Assembly: GCF_029761935.1 (NCBI RefSeq) | Contig: NZ_CP121699.1 | Span: 2,294,001-2,358,000 of the forward strand | Reading direction: 5' to 3' | Source of the DNA: Microbacterium testaceum | GTDB lineage: Bacteria > Actinomycetota > Actinomycetes > Actinomycetales > Microbacteriaceae | DNA: 64,000 nucleotides | Shown: one piece after another, positions 36,449 to 44,433 of the stretch | Position numbering within the stretch: the first letter of the stretch is position 1 | Layout: each line of letters opens with the position of its first letter | Notes under the pieces: generated by a model | Seen by the model: only the letters and a program-made list of their open reading frames with translations | The model's database searches: none | Told to the model about the DNA's origin: nothing | Translations under genes and position numbers: made by a program

Positions 36449-37128
36449 TGCGCCCCGCGACCCGCGCCGACCTCGTCGATCTGCCGGTCGAGGTCGCTCC
36501 CCGGCTGCTGGGCGCCCTGCTCGAGACCGAGGTCGCCGGAGAACGGGTCGTCGCGCGCCTCACCGAGGTCGAGGCGTACCACGGCCTCGGCACCGGAGAG
36601 CGCCCCGATCCGGGTTCGCACGCCCGCATGGGGCCGACGGCGCGCAACGCCACGATGTGGGGGGAGCCGGGGCACCTATACGTCTACCTGAGTCACGGCA
36701 TCCATTCGTGCGTGAACGTCGTGTGCGGCCCCGAGGGTGTCGCGGGCGGAGTGCTGCTGCGCGGCGGCGAGATCGTCGAGGGGGCCGATATCGCAGAGCG
36801 GCGGCGGCTCGAGCGCCGCGGGGCGGTGCGGGCGTCGCGGGATCTCGCTCGCGGTCCCGGACGATTCGGCGACGCGGTGGGTCTTCGGCATCCGATCCAC
36901 GACGGCATCGACGCGGTCACCGGCGCGGAGCGGGCCGGGGCTCGAGCGCGGCTGCTCTTGCCCGCGGGCCCGCCGCCGGTCGTGGCGACGGGGCCGCGCG
37001 TGGGGGTCGCGGGCATCGCCGGCACCGACGCGTTCCCGTGGCGCTTCTGGATCGAGGGGGATGCCACGGTCTCGGCGTTCCGCTGGGGCCGGGGCGCGGC
37101 GGAGGCGGCTTGGGCGCGAGGGGGCTGA
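36448..37128 (+). CDS. 3-methyladenine DNA glycosylase (AAG/MPG family)
   Basis: A 226-residue base-excision repair enzyme. Family landmarks are ARLTEVEAYHG (the catalytic Glu), PGSHARMGPTARNATMWGEPGHLYVYLSHGIHSCVNVVC and GGVLLRGGEI. It removes alkylated purines such as 3-methyladenine from DNA. The ATG overlaps the preceding stop (TGATG); a GTG one codon earlier is possible. Confidence 0.92.
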   Translation: MRPATRADLVDLPVEVAPRLLGALLETEVAGERVVARLTEVEAYHGLGTGERPDPGSHARMGPTARNATMWGEPGHLYVYLSHGIHSCVNVVCGPEGVAGGVLLRGGEIVEGADIAERRRLERRGAVRASRDLARGPGRFGDAVGLRHPIHDGIDAVTGAERAGARARLLLPAGPPPVVATGPRVGVAGIAGTDAFPWRFWIEGDATVSAFRWGRGAAEAAWARGG

Positions 37129-37178
37129 CCCCGCCGAAGCCCCGGTGCCTTCGACGGGCTCGGGGACCTCGCGTTCGA

Positions 37179-37194
37179 TGACCTGATCAGGTCA
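37179..37194. promoter_or_regulatory. Perfect 16-bp palindrome over the rpmB -35 region
   Basis: TGACCTGATCAGGTCA is a perfect palindrome ending 16 bases before the TAGACT -10 box at 37211-37216. It thus overlaps the -35 position. A repressor bound here would silence the rpmB-rpmG-rpsN operon. It does not resemble the Zur box upstream of znuA. Confidence 0.55.
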
Positions 37195-37219
37195 AGGCGA
37201 CACGCCGTGCTAGACTGAC

Positions 37220-37335
37220 CCCTTGTCTGCGCGCACTCCAGCACGCAGTTCGCATCCCTCCTCTCGATCCCGGCCTTCCGCCGTGCTCGAACGGGGTGCA
37301 GACAAGGGATCTTGGGTGACACCGTCCGGTGTCAC
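37220..37335 (+). ncRNA. Structured 5' leader of the rpmB-rpmG-rpsN operon
   Basis: The transcript probably begins near 37222, six to seven bases after TAGACT. A perfect 11-bp stem closes it: CCCTTGTCTGC (37220-37230) with GCAGACAAGGG (37298-37308). Inside, GCACG (37241-37245) can pair with CGTGC (37282-37286) and GTTCG (37248-37252) with CGAAC (37288-37292); these cross, giving a pseudoknot or alternative folds. A perfect hairpin GTGACACCG-TC-CGGTGTCAC (37316-37335) follows, then AAGGAG and the L28 ATG. Autoregulation by a ribosomal protein is the natural guess. No named Rfam family was recognised. Confidence 0.55.
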
Positions 37336-37356
37336 GGTACAGAAGGAGACATCACC

Positions 37357-37593
37357 ATGGCAGCAGTGTGCCAGGTGACTGGAGCGGTTCCCGGCTTCGG
37401 TCACAACATCTCGCACTCGCACCGCCGGACGAAGCGCCGCTTCGACCCGAACGTGCAGAAGAAGACCTACTTCGTTCCGTCGCTGGGTCGCAACATCAAG
37501 CTCAACGTTTCGGCGAAGGGCATCAAGGTCATCGACGCTCGCGGCATCGAGTCCGTCGTCCGTGACCTGCAGGCGAAGGGCGTGAAGCTGTAA
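37357..37593 (+). CDS. rpmB: 50S ribosomal protein L28
   Basis: A 78-residue large-subunit protein with the signature [28 protein letters not shown]. It has a single Cys where zinc-binding L28 proteins carry a CxxC ribbon, so it is the zinc-free form. A strong AAGGAG ribosome site precedes the ATG. Its stop TAA overlaps the rpmG ATG (TAATG). Confidence 0.97.
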   Translation: MAAVCQVTGAVPGFGHNISHSHRRTKRRFDPNVQKKTYFVPSLGRNIKLNVSAKGIKVIDARGIESVVRDLQAKGVKL

Positions 37594-37763
37594 TGGCGAA
37601 GAAGGCTCAGGACGTTCGTCCGATCATCAAGCTGCGTTCGACCGCCGGCACGGGATACACCTACGTGACGCGCAAGAACCGCCGCAACAACCCCGACCGC
37701 ATCGTGCTCAAGAAGTACGACCCCGTGGTCCGTAAGCACGTCGACTTCCGAGAGGAGCGCTAA
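37593..37763 (+). CDS. rpmG: 50S ribosomal protein L33
   Basis: A 56-residue protein, [12 protein letters not shown]...[14 protein letters not shown]...[11 protein letters not shown], typical of bacterial L33. It lacks the two CxxC pairs of zinc-binding L33. Translation is coupled to rpmB by a one-base overlap, and four bases separate it from rpsN. Confidence 0.97.
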   Translation: MAKKAQDVRPIIKLRSTAGTGYTYVTRKNRRNNPDRIVLKKYDPVVRKHVDFREER

Positions 37764-37767
37764 GCAC

Positions 37768-38073
37768 ATGGCTAAGAAGAGCAAGATCGCGCGCAACGAG
37801 CAGCGCAAGGTCGTCGTCGAGCGCTACGCCGCGAAGCGCGCCGAGCTGAAGAAGACCCTGGTCGACCCCAACGCGACCGACGAGGCCCGCGAGGCCGCCC
37901 GCGTGGGTCTGCAGAAGCTCCCCCGTAACGCGTCGCCCGCGCGCGTGCGCAGCCGCGACGTCATCGACGGCCGCCCCCGTGGTGTCCTCACGAAGTTCGG
38001 CGTCTCGCGCGTCCGCTTCCGTGACATGGCCCACCGTGGCGAGCTGCCCGGTGTGACCAAGTCGTCCTGGTAA
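37768..38073 (+). CDS. rpsN: 30S ribosomal protein S14 (long, zinc-free type)
   Basis: A 101-residue S14 of the long form, ending [24 protein letters not shown]. It lacks the CxxC...CxxC zinc module of short S14. The ribosome site AGAGGAG lies in the end of rpmG. The three genes form the L28-L33-S14 operon found in many actinobacteria next to zinc-regulated genes. Confidence 0.97.
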   Translation: MAKKSKIARNEQRKVVVERYAAKRAELKKTLVDPNATDEAREAARVGLQKLPRNASPARVRSRDVIDGRPRGVLTKFGVSRVRFRDMAHRGELPGVTKSSW

Positions 38074-38087
38074 GCACCAGACACCGT

Positions 38088-38126
38088 ACGAGAGGCGGGG
38101 GCCCCAGCGGGGCCCTCGCCTCTCGT
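38088..38126 (+). terminator. Terminator of the rpmB-rpmG-rpsN operon
   Basis: ACGAGAGGCG pairs perfectly with CGCCTCTCGT, and the inner GGGGCCCC/GGGGCC bases extend the stem. It starts 14 bases after the rpsN stop and is followed by TCGTT. Confidence 0.8.
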
Positions 38127-38187
38127 CGTTGACGGCGTCGATCGGCGGCGGCTCCATCAGGGTCCGGAGCGCGGCGCTGCACGACGC

Positions 38188-39639
38188 TCACTTGTCGAGG
38201 GCGGCGAGCATCTCGACGGCGTCGGTCCGACCGCGCACGCCCAGTTTCTGGTAGATCGAGCGCACCTGGCTCTTGACAGTGTTGAGCGAGACGCCGCGCT
38301 CGCGGGCGATCTCGACGAGGCTCAGCGACTGCCGTAACAGGTCGGCCGTCGCCCTCTCGGTCGGGGTGAGACGAGCCGCCGCGACCGGCGAGTGGGCGTC
38401 GCAGCCGGACGTGGCGACGCGCGCGAGTGTCGCCTGCAGGTGCGGGAGGGCCGCGGCGAGCACGGTGTCATCGTCGGCCACGGCGTCCATCAGCGCCCGG
38501 GTCTCGTCGTGCGGCAGAGCGAGGAACGGCGTCGCCGAGGAGCCGGTGCGCACGATCAGATGCAGGGCCGCCTGCATGCTCTGGCGTGCACGCCGGGTGT
38601 AACCCAGCCGGTTCTGCGCCAGCGCCCGTCTCACCAGGGCGGGGGTCAGGGTGCGCAGGCAATGGTTCGATCCGGGTGCGACGCAGGCGTCGGTCTCGAG
38701 CAGCAGCTCGCGCTCGCGGCCGAGCCCGAGCAACGCGCCGGTCCGCTGCATCGCGAAACAGGAGCCGTGACCCTCGGGGGACTCGAAGGGATCCAGCGTG
38801 GTCAACGCCTCACGGTGTTCGCCCTGCGCGACGAGGATGTCGGCGAGCATGCAGACGAGGAGATGCCGGACCATGCGTTGGCTGCTGAGTCGGCGGCTGC
38901 CGTGCAGGAGCCGTTGGCATTCGGCGCGGCCGGTGCCCAGGTCACGGTCCAGGACCATCGCCATCACCTCGACGACGCGTGCCGCGTACCCCGCGTAGGG
39001 GTCGTCCGGATGCGCGCATCGCATCGTCACCGCCACACCCCGCAGTCGCGAGACGTTCAGATCGGCGGCGGCGATGAGAGCCTCGGCGAGCTGAAGCAGG
39101 GGGGAGATGTCGGCGGCAGCCCATTCCCGAGCCGTGAACAGCTCGGCGGCCTCGGCTCGGGCGCTTTCGGCCGTGAGGTATTCGCCGTTCAGTGCGTGTG
39201 CCAGGGCGCTCACCGACAGCGCCCGGTACCTGGTCGCGTCGGTGTCGGCGAACAGGAGAGCCTCGACTCCGAAGCGTGCGCCCATCTGCGGCCAGCCGAT
39301 GGCGGTGCCGTACTCGCCGGCGGAGGCGTACAACTGGGACCGCGCGCCGGACGACAGCGTGGCCGGTCGCCGCAGGCGGACCTCGTCGAAGTAGCGGGAG
39401 AGGGCGGCGGTGCCCTCGGTGAGGGCGTCGCGGCGGGCACGGGCGGCCAGGAGGGCTGCCAGCGGAAGAGCCGTGGAGTCGGTCCAGACCGCGGGCGGCT
39501 CGGGAAGCTCCGCCTCCGAGAGCAGCGCGAGGTGGCGGGGTGCGGGGACTCCGTGGCCGGGCAGCAATCGCAGGGCCGTCGTCGTGGCGGCCGCGCGGAG
39601 TATGGCGCGTGCCTCCATCGAGGCGGGTGAACCTGGCAT
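38188..39639 (-). CDS. LuxR-type regulator with large helical sensor region
   Basis: A 483-residue protein. The C-terminal 60 residues are a LuxR/NarL helix-turn-helix (LTPTERATADLLRQSLSLVEIARERGVSLNTVKSQVRSIYQKLGVRGR). The preceding 400 residues are Ala/Leu/Arg-rich helices of TPR-like character; no Walker motifs are seen, so it lacks the ATPase of MalT/LAL regulators. ATG 39639 has GGGGGAG just upstream, and the extra N-terminal frame beyond it is Pro/Arg-rich and not convincing. The target is unknown; it stands alone. Confidence 0.75.
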   Translation of the reverse strand: MPGSPASMEARAILRAAATTTALRLLPGHGVPAPRHLALLSEAELPEPPAVWTDSTALPLAALLAARARRDALTEGTAALSRYFDEVRLRRPATLSSGARSQLYASAGEYGTAIGWPQMGARFGVEALLFADTDATRYRALSVSALAHALNGEYLTAESARAEAAELFTAREWAAADISPLLQLAEALIAAADLNVSRLRGVAVTMRCAHPDDPYAGYAARVVEVMAMVLDRDLGTGRAECQRLLHGSRRLSSQRMVRHLLVCMLADILVAQGEHREALTTLDPFESPEGHGSCFAMQRTGALLGLGRERELLLETDACVAPGSNHCLRTLTPALVRRALAQNRLGYTRRARQSMQAALHLIVRTGSSATPFLALPHDETRALMDAVADDDTVLAAALPHLQATLARVATSGCDAHSPVAAARLTPTERATADLLRQSLSLVEIARERGVSLNTVKSQVRSIYQKLGVRGRTDAVEMLAALDK

Positions 39640-40053
39640 CTCTCCCCCTTCGTCGCTGCCCAGCGGGTGGAGTGCGCGCGGAGCGCAATCCGGCCGAATG
39701 TACTTCGGGTGGGTCTCGCCGACGGCGTGAGCGGGGCATGCTGTCAACAACGCGTGACAGCGTGTCGCGGCGTCGCGGACGGCCGGCGACGGGGCACGCT
39801 CGGACGAGCGCGGACTCTCGACTCCGGGCCCGGGGCTGCGCGGTGACGCGGGCGGGCTCACCCGACCCATCCGCCTCACGCGTCCCATAGGTCGCACGAC
39901 ACGCCGGTCGAGAATGGGTCGAAATCCGTCAGAATCCCCGTAATTCCGCGGTTCGGTTGATACTGTCGAGGCGGTCTCCCGACCACCGAGGAGGATTCCC
40001 CCCTCGTCCGCGTAACGAGAGGCGACCTACGTCGTCGCCTGGAGGACAACCAC
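39640..40053. other. 414-bp intergenic region between luxR-type gene and hup
   Basis: No convincing gene is present. The right end holds the hup promoter, with an extended -10 (TGATACTGT, box TACTGT at 39961-39966). The roughly 80-base 5' UTR contains a hairpin AGGCGAC/GTCGCCT (40020-40040) directly before the GGAGG ribosome site, which could modulate HU synthesis. In the left part, up to about 39900, no structure stands out. Confidence 0.5.
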
Positions 40054-40341
40054 ATGGCTGACAAGTCCATCACCAAGACCGAGCTCGTCGCGAGCATCGC
40101 CAGCGCGACCGGGCAGAGCCAGTCCGCCGTGTCGGGCGTGCTCGACTCCCTCTTCTCCACCGTCTCCGAGGCGGTCGCCAAGGGCAGCAAGGTTTCGATC
40201 CCCGGTTGGATCGCCTTCGAGCAGGTCGCGACGTCGGCTCGCACGGGCCGCAACCCCCAGACGGGCGAGGAGATCTCGATCCCCGCCGGCAAGCGCGTCA
40301 AGGTGACCGCGGGCTCCAAGCTGAAGGCCGCCGTCAAGTAA
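40054..40341 (+). CDS. hup: DNA-binding protein HU
   Basis: A 95-residue nucleoid protein with the HU signature around GWIAFEQVATSARTGRNPQTGEEI and the DNA-intercalating loop proline in the RNPQTGE arm. It bends and compacts DNA as a dimer. It lacks the Lys/Ala-rich C-terminal extension of mycobacterial HupB. The ATG follows GGAGGACAACCAC. A very strong terminator follows. Confidence 0.95.
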   Translation: MADKSITKTELVASIASATGQSQSAVSGVLDSLFSTVSEAVAKGSKVSIPGWIAFEQVATSARTGRNPQTGEEISIPAGKRVKVTAGSKLKAAVK

Positions 40342-40356
40342 GACGACGTCGAACGA

Positions 40357-40390
40357 CAGAGGGGGGATGCCACACGGCATCCCCCCTCTG
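40357..40390 (+). terminator. hup terminator built from paired GGATGCC/GGCATCC words
   Basis: A perfect 15-bp stem: CAGAGGGGGGATGCC, loop ACAC, GGCATCCCCCCTCTG. The stem top is the over-represented 7-mer facing its own complement. Confidence 0.9.
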
Positions 40391-40418
40391 TGGTTCTCTC
40401 GCGACGTAGGCTGAGGGG

Positions 40419-42401
40419 GTGAATCCCCGCCTGCTCCGCGTCGCGGGACCCGTCATCCTGGTCGTGGTCTCGCTGATCGCCGTCGCGGTGGGGCTCGCGT
40501 ACGGAGGCGGAGCGGCTCCCACGCAGCTCGCCGACCCCGGCCCGGTCGTCCGGTGGGGCTTGCCGATCGCCACCGTCGTCGTCAACCTCGCCGCCGCCAC
40601 GATGGTCGGTTCGCTGGTCCTGGCGCTGTTCGCCCTGACGGCGGGGGAGCGACCCTTCGAGATCGCCCTGGACACGGCATCCATCGGCGCCGCCGTGTTC
40701 ACCGTCTCGGCGGCCACCACGGGGTATCTGACCTTCCTCAACGTCCTGAATGCGAAGCCGACGCTCGACGCGGTGTTCGGGCAGCAGCTCGGACGCTTCC
40801 TCGTCGAGAGCTCGATCGGGCAGGCGTGGCTGATCACCACCATCGCCGGCGCCGTGCTGACCGTGCTCACCTTCGCCGTCCGCTCGTGGATCCCCACGCT
40901 CGTCGTCGCGATCCTCGCCCTCGCCTCGCTCATCCCCATGGGCACGCAGGGGCACGCGGGCGAAGAGGCCAGCCACAACGCGGCCGTGACCTCGCTCGTC
41001 CTGCACATCATGGCCGCGGCCGTGTGGCTCGGCGGACTGATCCTGCTGGTGGTCGTCCGCCCCGCGATGTCGCGCGGGCACCTGCAGACCGCGCTCCTGC
41101 GCTACTCGTCGATCGCCCTCGTCGCCTTCATCGTCGTCGCGATCTCGGGAACCGTCCGCGCCTCGATCGGCCTCCTGGGCCTCCAGAACCTCTGGTCGGC
41201 CTACGGCGTCCTCGTGCTCGTCAAGGTGGGCGCGCTGATCGCCATGGGCGTCCTGGGCGCCTGGTATCGCCGTCGACTGATCTCGGGCATGGCCGACGAG
41301 CCCGGCTCCCGCCGCTTCTGGGGCGTCATCACCCTCGAGCTGGCGTTCATGGGCATCGCCAGCGGTGTCGCTGCAGCCCTCGCGCGGACACCCCCGCCGG
41401 TGCAGCCCCCGCTGGTGGGACAGACCCCGGCCGAGGTGCTGACCGGCGCGCCGCTGCCTCCCGATCTGACCATCGAGCGCTGGTTCACCGCGTGGGACGT
41501 CGATCTGCTCTGGACCCTTGTGGTCGCGTTCGGGATCTTCTTCTACCTCGCCGGCGTCTGGCGTCTGCTCCGCCGCGGCGACTCGTGGCCGATCTACCGT
41601 ACGGTGCTGTGGGTCCTCGGCATGCTGAGCGTGTTCTGGGTCACGTCCGGTCCGATCAACGTGTACCAGGACTACCTGTTCAGCATGCACATGATCGGCC
41701 ACATGCTGCTGTCGATGGCGATCCCGCTCATGCTCGTGGCGGGGGCCCCGGTCTCGCTCGCGGCGCGCGCCATCCGCAAGCGCACCGACGGGACGCGCGG
41801 CGGCCGCGAGTGGATCCTCTGGGCGGTGCACAACCCGGTCGCGAAGGTGCTGACCAACCCCTACGTGGCGGCGGGCCTGTTCATCGGCTCGCTCTGGTCG
41901 TTCTACTACACCGACCTGTTCCGCTGGTCGCTGTACGACCACGTCGGGCACATCTGGATGGTCGCGCACTTCCTGGTGACGGGTTACCTCTTCGTGCTGA
42001 GCCTCATCGGCATCGATCCCGTTCCGTACCGCCTGCCCTACCCCATGCGCCTGCTCGTGCTCATCGCGATCATGGCGATGCACGCCTTCTTCGGCATCGC
42101 CATCATGATGAACTCGGGTCTGATGGTCGCGGAGTGGTTCGGCGCGATGGGCAGGACCTGGGGGGCGACACCTCTTCAAGACCAGTACGTCGGCGGTGGT
42201 GTGGCCTGGTCGGTCGGCGAGATCCCCACGCTCATTCTGGCGATCGCGGTGGCCATCCAGTGGAGCCGGAGCGACGAGCGTCAGCAGCGCCGACGCGACC
42301 GTCACGTCGACCGCGTCGGCGATCTCGAGCTCGACGCGTACAACGAGGAGCTCGCTCGCCTCGCCGAGCGCGACGCCCGGGTCGCATCCCGCGGCAACTA
42401 G
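40419..42401 (+). CDS. CopD-CtaG fusion: copper / cytochrome c oxidase assembly membrane protein
   Basis: A 660-residue protein with about 14 helices. The N-terminal half (to about 300) matches the CopD copper-resistance domain, with GHAGEEASHNAAV and HIMAAAVWLGGL. The C-terminal half matches CtaG/caa3 assembly proteins (YQDYLFSMHMIGHMLLSMAIPLML, DHVGHIWMVAHFLVTGYLF, MHAFFGIAIMM), whose His and Met residues likely handle copper. It probably delivers Cu to cytochrome c oxidase. The GTG lies six bases after TAGGCT (leaderless). Confidence 0.88.
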   Translation: MNPRLLRVAGPVILVVVSLIAVAVGLAYGGGAAPTQLADPGPVVRWGLPIATVVVNLAAATMVGSLVLALFALTAGERPFEIALDTASIGAAVFTVSAATTGYLTFLNVLNAKPTLDAVFGQQLGRFLVESSIGQAWLITTIAGAVLTVLTFAVRSWIPTLVVAILALASLIPMGTQGHAGEEASHNAAVTSLVLHIMAAAVWLGGLILLVVVRPAMSRGHLQTALLRYSSIALVAFIVVAISGTVRASIGLLGLQNLWSAYGVLVLVKVGALIAMGVLGAWYRRRLISGMADEPGSRRFWGVITLELAFMGIASGVAAALARTPPPVQPPLVGQTPAEVLTGAPLPPDLTIERWFTAWDVDLLWTLVVAFGIFFYLAGVWRLLRRGDSWPIYRTVLWVLGMLSVFWVTSGPINVYQDYLFSMHMIGHMLLSMAIPLMLVAGAPVSLAARAIRKRTDGTRGGREWILWAVHNPVAKVLTNPYVAAGLFIGSLWSFYYTDLFRWSLYDHVGHIWMVAHFLVTGYLFVLSLIGIDPVPYRLPYPMRLLVLIAIMAMHAFFGIAIMMNSGLMVAEWFGAMGRTWGATPLQDQYVGGGVAWSVGEIPTLILAIAVAIQWSRSDERQQRRRDRHVDRVGDLELDAYNEELARLAERDARVASRGN

Positions 42402-42417
42402 GCGGGTCGCGCGGGAC

Positions 42418-43497
42418 TCAGTCGGACGATCCGCCGACGAGGATCGAGGCGGTGCCGTCCGGCAGCACCGTGATCTCGCCGTCGACGCGGAACGCGACGT
42501 CTTCTTCGACCGTGCGGACGCTGCCGTCGAAGATCGAGCGGATGTCGACGACGATGTGCGCGACGGCCTTCGCCGAGGGGATGCGCCACCCGGCGCCGTC
42601 GGGGACCACGGTCACCTCGGGTTGCTGCACGATCGACCAGGTGGGCGCGTCGTCGATGCGGTTGCGCACCGTGAAACCGAAGGGGCAGCCGGTGGGTTGC
42701 AGCACCTTCTGCTGGGCGCACGTGGTCAAGAAGTCCTCGACGCGCGACTGCACGACCGAGATGAACTCGTCGGTCGGCTGCGCCTGCACGTCGACCGGGA
42801 TGCCGGCCAGCGGCGCGTCGGCGAGCACGGCGACACCGGGGGTCGCCGAGATCGCCGTGTCGACGTCGACCGAGTAGAGCCCCGGCGAGAACACCAGGAG
42901 CGGGACAGCGGACGTGGGATCGACGTCGGCCCCGTCGACCGAGACCTGTCGCTTGTCGACCTCGAACCCGTTCACGGCGAATCGCATCGATCCCTCGACC
43001 GTGAGCTTCATCACCGACAGCGGGCTGCGGGCGAACCGCCACCGGGGGAGCAGGCCCTCGTTCGTGTCGTGCTGCACCGAGAAGGTCGTCTTTCCGGCGT
43101 ACCCGCCCGCGGTGTACGAGACCGTGACCTGCGTCTCGTCGCCGTCGGCGCTCTCGCCGGTGATCTCGGCATCCGTCAAGGACGTCAGGGCATCGGGGCG
43201 CAGCAACGCCTCGGATGCCGTGGCCGGCAGGCCCGCCGACTGCAGCTCGGCGGAGTCGACGGCCACGCCCGGAACCGCGAGAGCCTCCGCCGTGCGGCGC
43301 TCCTGCAGGAGCTCGAGGTAGTGCTGGACGAAGGCGCGGGGGCTGTAGAACTCGCGGTACAGCGAGGCGGCTCCCGCCCCGAGCGCGGCGATCAGCAGCA
43401 CGCCGACCAGGACGATCCCGGTGATCGTGGCCGCGGGGCGTGCGCGCGCGCCGCGAACGCCTTCGGGCGTCGCGGGGCCCCCGCCTGCGGTGTCCAC
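42418..43497 (-). CDS. Membrane-anchored extracytoplasmic protein, unknown function
   Basis: A 359-residue protein with one N-terminal signal-anchor helix (about residues 22-45, ATITGIVLVGVLLIAALGAGAA) and a long beta-rich extracytoplasmic part. A YREFYSPRAFVQHYLELLQERR segment just after the helix and VSVDGADVDPTS recall actinobacterial NTF2-like/DUF surface proteins. The GTG start is preceded by TACACT six bases away and also by GGAGG. No function can be assigned. Confidence 0.65.
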   Translation of the reverse strand: MDTAGGGPATPEGVRGARARPAATITGIVLVGVLLIAALGAGAASLYREFYSPRAFVQHYLELLQERRTAEALAVPGVAVDSAELQSAGLPATASEALLRPDALTSLTDAEITGESADGDETQVTVSYTAGGYAGKTTFSVQHDTNEGLLPRWRFARSPLSVMKLTVEGSMRFAVNGFEVDKRQVSVDGADVDPTSAVPLLVFSPGLYSVDVDTAISATPGVAVLADAPLAGIPVDVQAQPTDEFISVVQSRVEDFLTTCAQQKVLQPTGCPFGFTVRNRIDDAPTWSIVQQPEVTVVPDGAGWRIPSAKAVAHIVVDIRSIFDGSVRTVEEDVAFRVDGEITVLPDGTASILVGGSSD

Positions 43498-43539
43498 GCC
43501 TCCAGTGTAGGAAAAGCTCCTGTGGAGGCGCCGCGCGCG

Positions 43540-44373
43540 TCAGTCCATGACGAGCGATTGCACGATCGCGACCGCCGCCAGCTGACCGCCGGCGATGGCT
43601 GCGGCGAGCGAGAACAGGGGTCCCGGCAGGTGATCGGGGTGCGCCAGGTCGCCCACCGCGTAGACGTTCTCGATGCTCGTGCGCCCGAAGGGATCGGTGC
43701 GCACGGCCCCCGACTCCTGCAGCTCCACGCCGAGCCCCTCGACGAAGCCGGCCCGTGAGCTCCACGTCGGGGCGACGAACGCCCCGGCGACCTCGAGCGC
43801 CGAGCCGTCGGTGCGCTCGAGCGCGAGACCGTCGGTCGTCCCGGCGACGCGCACGAGGTCGGCGGGATCGACGAGGTGCACCTCGGATGCCACGGGCTCG
43901 AGCATGCGTCCGAGGGCTGCCGCGTGGGCGCTGCCGTTGACGATCGCCACCGGTCGGCCGGCGAACTCGTGACCGTGGCAGAACGGGCAGTTGGCGACGC
44001 GGTCGCCCCACTGCGCGGCGAGGCCGGGGATGTCGGGCAGCCGGTCGGCGACCCCCGTGGCGAGGATGACGGCGTGGGCGCGGAGGATCTCGTCGCCCAC
44101 CGTGACGGTCACGGCGTCGGTCTCTCGGGCGACGGCCGAGACGGCGGCATCCCGGATCTCGACGTCGGGGTAGGCGGCGATCTCCTCCCGGCCGAGGCGG
44201 CGGAGCTCGGCGGGGTCGCGCCCGTCGTTCGTCAGCAGGTTGTGCGCGTGGCGCACGGTGCCGTTGCGGTAGTCGCCCGAGTCGAGCAGCAGGGTCCGGC
44301 GGTGCATGCGCCCGAGGGTGAGGGCCGCCTGCAGGCCCGCGGGGCCGCCTCCGATGATGATCGCGTCGTACAC
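43540..44373 (-). CDS. Thioredoxin-reductase-like FAD/NAD(P) oxidoreductase
   Basis: A 277-residue flavoprotein. The FAD motif is IIGGGPAGLQAALTLGR, the redox-active pair is CPFCHGHEF in the NAD(P) domain and the second FAD motif is ENVYAVGDLAHP. It is shorter than thioredoxin reductase and belongs to the CxxC oxidoreductases often divergent from regulators. The GTG start has an excellent GGAAGGAG ribosome site seven bases away. It is divergent from a MerR gene and shares a 24-bp palindromic operator, so it is probably induced by a redox or electrophile signal. Confidence 0.85.
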   Translation of the reverse strand: MYDAIIIGGGPAGLQAALTLGRMHRRTLLLDSGDYRNGTVRHAHNLLTNDGRDPAELRRLGREEIAAYPDVEIRDAAVSAVARETDAVTVTVGDEILRAHAVILATGVADRLPDIPGLAAQWGDRVANCPFCHGHEFAGRPVAIVNGSAHAAALGRMLEPVASEVHLVDPADLVRVAGTTDGLALERTDGSALEVAGAFVAPTWSSRAGFVEGLGVELQESGAVRTDPFGRTSIENVYAVGDLAHPDHLPGPLFSLAAAIAGGQLAAVAIVQSLVMD

Positions 44374-44409
44374 GATGAGCTCCTTCCGTTTGCGTTCTCG
44401 TCCATCCTG

Positions 44410-44433
44410 TGACTTCATGTCGACATGAAGTCA
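44410..44433. promoter_or_regulatory. Perfect 24-bp palindrome, operator of the MerR regulator
   Basis: The 24 bases from 44410 to 44433 (half-site TGACTTCATGTC) are a perfect inverted repeat with no spacer, located between the divergent flavoprotein and merR genes. The merR ATG (44425) lies inside it. Length and position fit autorepression of merR and control of the flavoprotein promoter. Confidence 0.75.

Noticed and set aside
39876..42305. 809-residue minus-strand frame opposite the CopD-CtaG gene
   Set aside because: It is dominated by D, R, H, G and Q, as expected for an antisense shadow, and would run through hup and its terminator.
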